This document shows positions 23,501-31,928 of a stretch of 64,000 bases of DNA, one piece after another. How positions within the stretch are numbered: position 1 is the stretch's first letter; every line of letters starts with the position of its first letter. Both the position numbers and the translations under genes were made by a program. A model generated the notes under the pieces. The model worked only from the letters and a program-made list of their open reading frames with translations. It was not told where the DNA came from and searched no databases. The DNA comes from Sarocladium kiliense (lineage: Eukaryota; Ascomycota; Sordariomycetes; Hypocreales; Sarocladiaceae): the NCBI GenBank assembly GCA_030734395.1, contig JAUZTG010000012.1, positions 930,001-994,000 of the forward strand, given 5' to 3'.

Positions 23501-23716
23501 CCGTTCCGGATATTGAGCCTGGGCAGCTTCCAAGGGCGGAGAGGTACCAGCAGTCCCATGACGCATCCACCCACTCGGTTGGTCACTCTGAGTGGCGCTG
23601 CCCCAACCTCGCCCGCCGTGCGTCTTTAGACTCGGTTCCCCATCAACAGAATCACCAACTACCCCGGATACTCCATTCCTCATCACTCAGATCGACCGCA
23701 CACAACACTTATCGCC
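20507..23716. other. Long gene-poor interval, 3.2 kb
   Basis: This interval separates the divergent SET3 and NPC2 genes. It holds the SET3 promoter and leader, a perfect TGACTCA at 21049-21055, three GGTCA copies near 21990-22006, a GGGAT repeat at 22272-22299, and a G-run near 23391. Several frames of up to 163 codons are open, but none shows domain-like composition or a plausible exon set. A long untranslated leader or a non-coding transcript is possible but not visible. Confidence 0.55.
22272..22299 (+). repeat. GGGAT microsatellite, 5.6 copies
   Basis: A perfect pentanucleotide tandem repeat (GGGAT) runs for 28 bases in the gene-poor interval upstream of SET3. It is not a telomeric TTAGGG array. 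Confidence 0.95.
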
Positions 23717-24366
23717 ATGCGGTTCTCAGTTGCCGCCTGCCTGACTGCCCTTGCGGCACCGATCGCCGCAGCGAGCATCGCCAACGGCCAGTCTCCGAAC
23801 CTGGCCAAGCGAGGCGACGATGACCACAAGGTGCCCGGGGACTCGCCTCTCGAGTTCTGCCCTGGCGATCACTCCGATGACCTCGTCGAGATCAACAAGG
23901 TTGATCTATCACCCAACCCGCCAAAGCCGTAAGCACCACGAACTTCGGTCTGAGAGCACTGGACAGGCTAACGAGACGCAGTGGCCAAGAACTCCTTATC
24001 ACCGCCAGCGGCGTCGTCAAGGAGAAGATTGAGGAGGGCGCATATGTTCTTCTCACCGTGAAGTACGGTCTGATCCGTCTGATCAGCACCAAGGCGTCCC
24101 TTTGCGAGCAGGTCGAGAACGTGGACCTGAAATGTCCTCTTGAACCTGGCAAGGTTGAAGTCACGAAGAGTGTCGATATCCCCGCTGAGATCCCTCCGGT
24201 ACGTCTGCATCCACATTCAATGTCTCCATCGTCAAATCTAATTGTCCCTTAGGGCAAGTACACTGTGCTCGCTGATGTCTACACTGAGGATGAGGTCCCG
24301 ATCACCTGCTTGACCGCAACTGTTAGCTTCTCCCGTGGGAAGAGTGTCCTTGGCTTGGAGCTGTAG
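23717..24366 (+). CDS. npc2: Phosphatidylglycerol/phosphatidylinositol transfer protein (Npc2, ML domain)
   Basis: This three-exon gene (23717-23928, 23982-24198, 24253-24366) encodes 180 residues. Residues 1-20 are a signal peptide (MRFSVAACLTALAAPIAAAS), followed by a short Lys-Arg-containing propeptide (NLAKRGDDD). The ML domain begins near LEFCPGDHSDDLVEINKVDLSPNP and contains GQELLITASGVVKEKIEEGAYV and DLKCPLEPGKVEV. It ends with YTVLADVYTEDEVPITCLTATV. Its conserved cysteines form the disulphides of this lipid-binding sandwich. Family members carry sterols or phospholipids within the vacuole and secretory lumen. The length is normal. It converges with VMA7. Confidence 0.94.
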
Positions 24367-24675
24367 AAGTACCCATGATATGTACGACAGGAAATTCAGA
24401 AGAAAGCTGGCATTGACACCTCACCTGCCCTTATATTGTTTCAGGGGTGTATTGGTTTCTTGGGCGAATTCTTGCACTCATTCAGCATCATCTTGATGGT
24501 ATTGGCATAATGAACGACTGCTATTTCATGTTCTCTCCTTGTTTGGTTCCGAATGCTCTTTGTAGTTTGCATACATTTCATCGCGTTGAATAAACATATA
24601 ACGCAATACCAGCTTGTTGCCTATCTTAGGACTTGAACCAATCGCATGCTGAACCATCCCAATACACACACTCCT
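24367..24675. other. Intergenic between convergent NPC2 and VMA7, 309 bp
   Basis: This AT-rich spacer between two stop codons probably contains both polyadenylation regions. No gene is present. Confidence 0.6.
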
Positions 24676-25212
24676 CTACTCTCCAAAGAGACGACGGACT
24701 CTCCTCAATACGCTATCCTTCTCTGGGTCATAGGGATGATCTTTACTGGGGATCTCGAGGACTGTAGGGAAAGCGGCTGTGTAGGTGTCGACTCTGTGTC
24801 GTATTCTATCGGCAATCTAGAGGGCATCAGCGTTCGAACTGTAGAAGTCACATAATTCTTGTACACGAACATGTTGGTTGATGAGGACGATGCCAATATC
24901 TTTTCTCTCCTCGGTGAATCTCTCGAACGCCGATTCGATGGAAGCTGTGTCGGTCTTGCTGTCAACGACGAGGAAATTCTTCTGCGCATCGGCGCCAGCG
25001 GTGACGTGCTGCATGGGCCGCGTCAGTATGGTAGGCAGCACCTGAATTAAAGACAGTCCTTGACTTACACCAATACCGGCGAGAAGGAGGCCCGTCACGG
25101 AGTCCTATGCTTCATGTCAGTGAGGTGGAAGCCGAGATATGGCCGTAGTGCTCACCTCGTCACCGATGACGGCGAGGAACTGACGGTCCTTGAAGTCGGC
25201 CTGCGACGACAT
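24676..25212 (-). CDS. vma7: V-type H+-ATPase subunit F (Vma7)
   Basis: This four-exon gene encodes 123 residues, close to the 118 of yeast Vma7. Exons, in order of translation, are 25212-25156, 25104-25069, 25008-24871 and 24816-24676. The protein reads [31 protein letters not shown], then NFLVVDSKTDT, IGIVLINQHIADRIR, and AAFPTVLEIPSKDHPYDPEKDSVLRRV. These are the conserved segments of the V1 rotor-stalk subunit F that couples ATP hydrolysis to proton pumping at the vacuole. Exon 2 is only 36 nt. All junctions are phase 0 with GT-AG ends. The start lies 442 bp from the divergent NUR1 start. Confidence 0.93.
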
Positions 25213-25654
25213 ACTGGCACTCGCGTTCGTAGACTGCTTAGGCCGGCGAGAGAATCGGGATGGTAAGCGACGTGATGAGGGCGAAGGCAAGGTGAGATGT
25301 CGCGAAGCTTGTCGAATCGTGGGTGGGTGCTCCGTCGAAGTCGCAGGCTACGTCGATGTCGCTGGTTGGAGCTCGGACCACAGCCCCGCGAGGTACTGCC
25401 CACCGAGAGTCCACCAAACGAGCTGCACCCACCCCTGCAAGCTCCAACGCCGCCCTTTGCCCGGTGCAACCTGAACAAACAAAGTAAACATTCAGACATT
25501 TGCTCCCTTTGTCAAGCTTCTTTGTGCTTTGCTGCTCCCTCGGAACTGCCCCCTTCGACTCTGCCACTCCCAATCTCCTCCGAATGTCCTCTTTTTAAGC
25601 TCACTCCGGGGCGCAAACTTGGGACTTGCATCACCTCTAGCTACCGCCATCACC
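25213..25654. other. Divergent promoter region VMA7 / NUR1, 442 bp
   Basis: This spacer lies between two outward-facing start codons and must contain both promoters. The half nearer NUR1 is pyrimidine-rich. No other feature is evident. Confidence 0.6.
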
Positions 25655-27083
25655 ATGCCTCGTCTCGTGCGCCGGAAGCCGCTGATGGAGCGGATCAGTG
25701 CCTTGCTGAACCCGATGGACTACTTACTCTGGCTATCGGAGGAGCTGGAGACAAGAGACTGGAACTCGGACGTCGTTGGGACGCAGCTGGGCTTGGGCAT
25801 GAACTTCCTCCTCCTGCTGTGCCGCGCCAACACGGGAGGTTCTGCACCGAGCGATGATATCTTTCGCGATGACAGTAGTTCAGGTTGGGTTTCATTCTTT
25901 GTGAGCCTCCTTCTATTGCTAGCATTGGCTCCCGCTGACCCCATACTTCTAGATTCAACCCCTTGTCTGGCTTCTCGCCTGCTTCTCGTTTTCGAACGCC
26001 TTCTACACACTCATTCGCACTCGCAAGTACCGGCTATTCGAGGCTGATGTTGAGGTTAAGCCATCAACACCATCCGTTCGTCGTGTCAACGTCGATTCCT
26101 CGCCTGGATCCAACTCGCCGCTCCGCTTCATTGCCGATATAATCACACCCGACTCAGCGGCTTCCAGAGCGCATCCGGACAAGGCCAAAGATGTGTGGGA
26201 GCTTTCCGTGTGGGATCCCCTCCCAATCTCGTTGCGCATGTTTTGCCTCTTCAGCCCTGGTCATGTCTTGGTCTACTTTCTCTTTTTTCCACTCGTACCT
26301 CTTGATCCGCGGCCAAGCGTGACGGTCTTCAATGCTCTGATGATGCAAGTTATTCTTTCCGCCCAGATGCTGTTTTTGACAACGAGGTTTGCGCAACAGG
26401 CAAAGGACAACGCCATAGTCCAAAAGGAAGTCATGCACGAGTATGACACCAAGTTCGTTCATCCTCGCCTTCACCCTGTTGTCCGGGACGTTGGAACACA
26501 GTTTTCCGAGGAATGGGATCCTACAGAAACTTATGTCGAAGTCGGGACTCCTGCCACACTCATCAAGCGTTCTTTCTACACGAACCGGAATCCAAATTAT
26601 GCACCACATGTCGAACAGGACGCAGGTCTCTCAGGACACACAAACGTCATGAAACCTCAGATGTTCACGCCACCCACCGCGTCGCGTCGATCCGAAGCCT
26701 TCACCCCAACATTCAGCCAACGTGCGTCCGCATCCAGACAGAGCCTTCCCGCCGGCTACACTCCTTCTGCAGCAGCTACACTGACCGCCAGTACAAGTAC
26801 TGGCACAAATCTCGGCGGACATATGGGGGTTTATAGCCATTCAAAATCTCCCCTGAAGAAGACGATATCTATGAACGACATGAACACTCATGAGGCTACT
26901 TCGCCGAGGAATTCACGGGAGATGGCTGCTTATGAACAGACGAGGGTGGGACGACAGAGCACCCCGTCTAAAGGCTCTCCTAATCCATGGGCCTCAATGC
27001 CATCCATAAGAAACTTGGCGCCACAGAATCAAGGTGCGAGGCCGAGGACCGGTGTGTATGAAAGATACCCGTCACGTTTCTGA
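25655..27083 (+). CDS. nur1: Nuclear rim protein Nur1 / Mug154 family (DUF2418)
   Basis: This two-exon gene (25655-25900 and 25953-27083) encodes 458 residues. The N-terminus LLNPMDYLLWLSEELETRDW is the signature of the family. Hydrophobic segments are GLGMNFLLLLCRA, then IQPLVWLLACFSFSNAFYTL just after the intron. A third lies around FCLFSPGHVLVYFLFFPLVPL and a fourth around LMMQVILSAQMLFL. The last 200 residues are hydrophilic, Ser/Pro-rich and presumably nucleoplasmic. In yeast, Nur1 sits at the inner nuclear membrane with Heh1 and anchors rDNA and silent chromatin; fission yeast Mug154 is related. That role is known for the family and inferred here. Confidence 0.85.
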
Positions 27084-27584
27084 AAGAAGCAGAGGCATTG
27101 GTAGATTGGCAGCGGCTTTCATTTTATCACAGATCTTAAGACTTTGTAGTGGATGATGAGGGGTCTCTCCAGCATACCATGGTGTTATTCAGAGATTCAT
27201 TCCACTTTCACGAGCTTTTGCTTCATTGGTGACCCGGTCCTTCCTTCTTGACTGGGAGGAAGCCATTGTGGTAGGTGCACAGGCCCGCGCGGCACGCCCT
27301 GCTTGAGGAGAGCATCTGCAGGATATGAAATGGCAACTGCGAGCTCAGTCAAGATCTGGCCCTCTCTCCCCGGTCTACCGTCGTCTCCTGTTCTCTTCTC
27401 TTCTCTTCTCCTTTCCCTACAGCCTTATCAGTCTCTCGTTGCCTGCGTCGTTGCGTCATCAGGGTGCTCGTTTCATGCAGCCGTCGTCAGCTGTGACTGC
27501 CGCCTGGTCAAGATCTGGCTTCACTTGTCATTCCAACATTTTGTCCCTTCGACACATTCACTATCAGATTGCTTTGCTGTGGCA
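27084..27584. other. Intergenic, 501 bp
   Basis: This is the NUR1 3' flank and the promoter and leader of the next gene. It contains four perfect TTCTC copies at 27391-27410. The downstream frame remains open through part of it, with an ATG at 27330, but that stretch (polypyrimidine, Ser/Leu codons) looks like a leader rather than protein. Confidence 0.5.
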
Positions 27585-30500
27585 ATGACTTTCTTCGCGG
27601 GGCCAACGGTGAATGAGAAGCCCAAGGTTCCGGAGCCCAGAGAAGCTTCCAGCACCCCAGTATTACCACTTTTTCCAGTGTCTCCCACCACTTCGAAGAG
27701 GCATCAACCCGCAGCTTCTGTCACCGCATGGGTCAAGAACATGTTGCCCAGTCATCGCCCGGAACGCGGCGGCACGGTCAGGAAGCGTGGCTTTTGGGAG
27801 CAAGCCGACGCCTCTGATCCAGCTTTACACAAGTCTCGAAGACGCTTCGCGGACAGTTACCAGAGCCTAGCCAGTACCACCGGTGGGCCGGATCGCCTTG
27901 TACGCTGGAATACTGCCAAAGACGTATCCCAATCCGATTCTGAGGCTTTCGCACCTCCCCAAAGGGCTTTTTCCGCTGGCCACCAAAAACCGCAGCTTCA
28001 GACCAACCAAAAGCAGTGGACTTGGATACCTCGCGAGTTTCGGAAACGCTCTAGTGTGAATCAAAGTGAGTCCGGGCATGACGAGCTTTCGTCTGCACAT
28101 ACTGGGGATGACGACGTCCCCGTTCTGGAAGTTCCGGGCAGCGACGCTGCTGCTGTGGCTGAACGTCGTTTATCCAAGGCACAACGACTCATCGACGCTA
28201 AGCGGAGGATCCGCCGTGAGCGCCGGAGTCTGAAAGAGAGTGGTGACTACCTAGGTGTTCAAGGTATCAACCCCGACACTGGTGAGCTCGACATCATTAC
28301 TCCTACAGACAGTGAGGGTAGTTCTGCCGCACAGGAGCGGGAACAAAAGCTCCAGGCCCTTCGTGAGAAGCTCAGACAGGCCCGAGTTGGGTCCAGTGAG
28401 GTGGCCACCGAGGCAGCTCGCGAAGTCAAAGGCATACTGCATGAGCTCGGGGTAGAGGAACAGTCAACGAGCAAGAGTGCAATCAGGAAGCTCAACAGAG
28501 CTGTGAAATGGCGCCGCCAAACGAAGCAATGGTTTTCAGCACAAGAGCCTTGCCTCAGTCCAATTGCTCAGTCCCGGCGGAGTACCATGCCAGCTTCTCG
28601 TAAGTTAGTACTCACTATCCACTCACTGCCAACGCTGACACAAACTGTAGCAAAGCTACCTCAGGCCCCCCCTCCACAAGGAAATGAAGGCTCTCCTCTA
28701 CCTCTTATTGATCTCACAACCCCCGCCCGCCCAGTCGCGCCTCGTGAACCCCCCACAGTGTCGTTTGCGGATTCCGGGTCCTGTAGAACATCTGCTGGGA
28801 CACCCGGGTCCCATGGAACTGTCGTCCGCACGCCCTATCGACGAAGCTTGTCGAACCTTCCGTCGGCTGCATTAGAGCTATTTGAGAACGGTATAAGTTT
28901 CAGCCGTTCGCAGAGCAGTGATGCAAGCGCTCGAAATGATACTATGTCGCCTAGCAAAGTCAGCAATGGTGCAGAAGCAGAAGAGATTCAGACCTCGACG
29001 CCGATGGACGCTGCTACGAATGAGGCCACCCGGTTGGCCGGGAAGGAAACACAGCACTTGTCTCCCCAGATCCCTTTTTCAGAAATAGGGCTGGGCAAAC
29101 ATGTGCGGCCTCCCAGTTCGTCCAGTCTAGTCAGAGACGCCAAACCGTCGCTACTATCACTACGGACTCAGAAAAAGACTGCAGATCAGGAGAACGTCGA
29201 GATATTTCCCTTGGCTGCAGAGGTGGGCGACCAAAGCCACAAGGGCCGCCGGCTGAGGATCGTCCAAAGAACAATCAGCAATATAAAGAATGGAAGCCCG
29301 ACGAGCCAGGATCTCAATGTCAGTCTCAGTCCTGGAAACAAAAGCCTGCGAAATTGGATGCCCTCGCAGCTGCGTGGAGAATGGGGTCGTCCCAACAAGC
29401 ATCAAGCAAGAAACCAGGGACGGCAACCAGAAGAAGCGCTTCTCCGTTCCGTCGCAAACCGAACAGCCTGTCCAGTAGCGTCCAAATCCATCCAGGTCCA
29501 GTCGAACCCGGATTTGAATCTGCCGCCGCTACAGAGCCAGGGTGGAAAGAGCGAGAAGGTCAAGATGGAGATGGACTTGCTCAAGCGGGACATAGCTGGG
29601 CTGCAGATCCCATCTCGCCAAGCCTTACGCGGACGAGACCCAGAGCCAGCGGATCAAGAATGGTTCGACAGCACGGTTCAGGAGATCGCAAAGTGCGGCA
29701 GCCAGAATACGGAGTCGCGTGCCAACACAACCACCATCACCACTACTGGATCCAACCACCTAGAGGTGAACCCCAAACAGAAGCCGGTGGCGGTGCACAT
29801 TCAGGACATTCAGGCCACAGAAGCAATTGCCCGAGAAGAGTGGATGTCAATGGGAAGCGCAGCTTCTGGAGAGAGCATGAATACGGATACGTTCGAGTCC
29901 CTGCCGAGGACCTACTCGAGCACATCGCCGAGCTTGAGATCGGAGACGACTGCAGAAGGTGCAGACACGATCCTGGTACGGCAACCTCAGACAAACAAGG
30001 ATCGTGCTGCAGGACCGGTAGGGCGAGGCACGACCTTCAAACAAGAGCCATCTACACCGACTACGAGCACGCCACTCATGCAACCCACATTCATATCTAC
30101 TCTCCCGAAGACCTCAGTCAGGGATGTAGACATCACTCAACTCATACCAGCCATCTATCCCCGAACGGGCGCCATGAAATATCAGGCAGGAAAGCTCAAG
30201 ATGAACAAGCCCATTCGAACCAGCCTGACCATTGCTCTGCACAGGAAGGCGCGGACCTCGAAGGAAATCAACAGCCAGCAAATTCTAAGGACACGGGTTC
30301 CCGGAGGCTATCCCGAAGAGGAGGGCGAAGACGTCGTCACCGCCGATCTTTTCAGAAGCATCCTGCGTAAGCTTCGAGGCGAAACGGTGCCGATGGCGAT
30401 GTTTGAATCCGCTCGGCTGCTGTGTGTTGTGATATGTCGGCTTGCTAGGATGTACTGGGTGATGATGCAGCCCATGCTAGATGCGAAGTCAGAGTTCTGG

Positions 30501-30596
30501 AAGAGACATGCAAAGCACGAATTGACTTGGACAGACGGACTGCGGACGCTTTTGGCGGTCCCGGGAGCTGTCTTGGCCATAGCGATGTTTGCCTAG
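27585..30596 (+). CDS. Unrecognised large protein with hydrophobic C-terminus
   Basis: I do not recognise this protein. With one intron at 28600-28650 (51 bp) it has 986 residues. Most is disordered and rich in Ser, Pro, Arg and Gln. Residues 190-300 hold a charged, probably helical stretch (AERRLSKAQRLIDAKRRIRRER, then REQKLQALREKLRQARVG). The only compact part is the C-terminal 110 residues: TADLFRSILRKLRGETVPMAM, a hydrophobic stretch (ARLLCVVICRLARMYWVMM), and a final LRTLLAVPGAVLAIAMFA at the very end. The last segment could be a tail anchor or membrane-inserting helix. The intron length is divisible by three and lacks a stop, so retention would simply add 17 residues. Between about 29130 and 29550 another frame is also open (see findings), so the central sequence is less certain. 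Confidence 0.6.
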   Translation: MTFFAGPTVNEKPKVPEPREASSTPVLPLFPVSPTTSKRHQPAASVTAWVKNMLPSHRPERGGTVRKRGFWEQADASDPALHKSRRRFADSYQSLASTTGGPDRLVRWNTAKDVSQSDSEAFAPPQRAFSAGHQKPQLQTNQKQWTWIPREFRKRSSVNQSESGHDELSSAHTGDDDVPVLEVPGSDAAAVAERRLSKAQRLIDAKRRIRRERRSLKESGDYLGVQGINPDTGELDIITPTDSEGSSAAQEREQKLQALREKLRQARVGSSEVATEAAREVKGILHELGVEEQSTSKSAIRKLNRAVKWRRQTKQWFSAQEPCLSPIAQSRRSTMPASRKLVLTIHSLPTLTQTVAKLPQAPPPQGNEGSPLPLIDLTTPARPVAPREPPTVSFADSGSCRTSAGTPGSHGTVVRTPYRRSLSNLPSAALELFENGISFSRSQSSDASARNDTMSPSKVSNGAEAEEIQTSTPMDAATNEATRLAGKETQHLSPQIPFSEIGLGKHVRPPSSSSLVRDAKPSLLSLRTQKKTADQENVEIFPLAAEVGDQSHKGRRLRIVQRTISNIKNGSPTSQDLNVSLSPGNKSLRNWMPSQLRGEWGRPNKHQARNQGRQPEEALLRSVANRTACPVASKSIQVQSNPDLNLPPLQSQGGKSEKVKMEMDLLKRDIAGLQIPSRQALRGRDPEPADQEWFDSTVQEIAKCGSQNTESRANTTTITTTGSNHLEVNPKQKPVAVHIQDIQATEAIAREEWMSMGSAASGESMNTDTFESLPRTYSSTSPSLRSETTAEGADTILVRQPQTNKDRAAGPVGRGTTFKQEPSTPTTSTPLMQPTFISTLPKTSVRDVDITQLIPAIYPRTGAMKYQAGKLKMNKPIRTSLTIALHRKARTSKEINSQQILRTRVPGGYPEEEGEDVVTADLFRSILRKLRGETVPMAMFESARLLCVVICRLARMYWVMMQPMLDAKSEFWKRHAKHELTWTDGLRTLLAVPGAVLAIAMFA
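28600..28650 (+). other. Predicted 51-bp in-frame intron
   Basis: GTAAGT follows C28599 and TGTAG precedes C28651, giving Ser-Pro-Lys-Leu across the junction. The length is a multiple of three and has no stop, so both spliced and unspliced messages would be translatable. Confidence 0.6.
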
Positions 30597-31928
30597 ATGG
30601 TGAACAAAGCGACGGCGATGTCGGAGCTCCTGCTCAAGCCGTGTATTGAGACTGTTCTGCCGTAGGCAGTGCGTATGCTTGGGGTACTGCCAGTAGAGGC
30701 ATAAGCGTCAGACACTACTGAAGCTAGATATGGTTGGGCAGGTGCGTGTCAATGAGAAGCAAGATTGTATGTACAAATCGAATGAACAGGAAATAGCGTG
30801 GGATTAAATCATACTAGTGCTGAGGTGTGGCTGTTGAGTTGGTGAAGCCAGGGAGTAAGAGGATAGAGATGCCAAGTTGTGCGAAAAGACACCACATGCA
30901 ATCCATACAGGATGTGGCCGCCAGCGCTTGCCCAGCCAGTCGCAAACAGGAGCTCCACCGAGAACGGGTTACGCCTCATTCATTCATATCGGTTTCACCT
31001 CATGTCATCTCATCTCGCATATCACACACAGCACTGAAAGCATCGGAATCATCTTCGATACCGCAGCTCATACAAGAGGAAGTAGGTGCAGGGTAGCTGA
31101 GGTCATCGCCGAACCGGAGGCCGGAGAGTGGGTTTGGCGGGGAGCGAGGGGAGACGAGGGGGCCCTGCACAAGGCGGTGGGGGGCCAATCCGAAGCCGGC
31201 ATTTAGCAATCAGCCATGCGGGTGATAGGCTTGGGGGCAGAAGGAAGGAGAGACGACTGCTGGGAGGAGACATTGTGGGTGTGATGGATGGAGATTCCCG
31301 TATTGCCGTGGGCTGATGATGAGGTAAGTCGATGCTTGGGTGTAATTGCTACGCTATCAGGGTGACCGTGGTACTGATCAGACAATTTGTTAGGGACTGT
31401 AGAGCTTCTAAGGCGTCATCACCACGAGAGATCCCAAGGAATCAATCCCATACGGTAAGACTAAGCCTAGTAATTCAAGCTTGGCCCATGCCTTGCCAAT
31501 TGTCATGATCAAAGGAACAGTCGAATCAGGTCCAGATTTACCTGACCCAAGGCGCAAGGGCCCCATTCGCAGCGCTGCCTCGCCCCCTCCGATAATCGGA
31601 ATGAAGCCCTCCCACATTGGACGGGATGCCCCCCCAACGAGCCGCCTAGAAAAGTATCTTTAAATCCTCCTTCGTCCATTTGACGTTTCCCCCGTTCTCT
31701 CCTTTTCTCTTCAAGTTTTCTTGAGGTGTCAATTCGTCTAGTGTGCTCTTGTCAGTTGTTTCTTTCTGAGGAACAGCTCAACCTCTATCTCGGGCCTTTC
31801 TCGTGTGTTCTTTGGCCTTCTCTCTCTATTTTCTTCCTGGAGATACCACGAAACCACCACCCGCTTCCGACCTTTCCTGCTCTCCTCGACTCGATACAAG
31901 GGCCCTGCCACCCGCACAGTCGCACAAC
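30597..31928. other. LEU1 upstream region, 1.3 kb
   Basis: This is the 3' flank of the unknown gene and the LEU1 promoter and leader. Near 31110 there is CCGG-AGG-CCGG, one base too wide for the Leu3 consensus CCGGNNCCGG. The final 250 bp is a pyrimidine-rich leader. No gene is supported. Confidence 0.5.

Noticed and set aside
31105..31125. Leu3 binding site upstream of LEU1
   Set aside because: The CCGG repeats are separated by three bases rather than the two of the Leu3 consensus.
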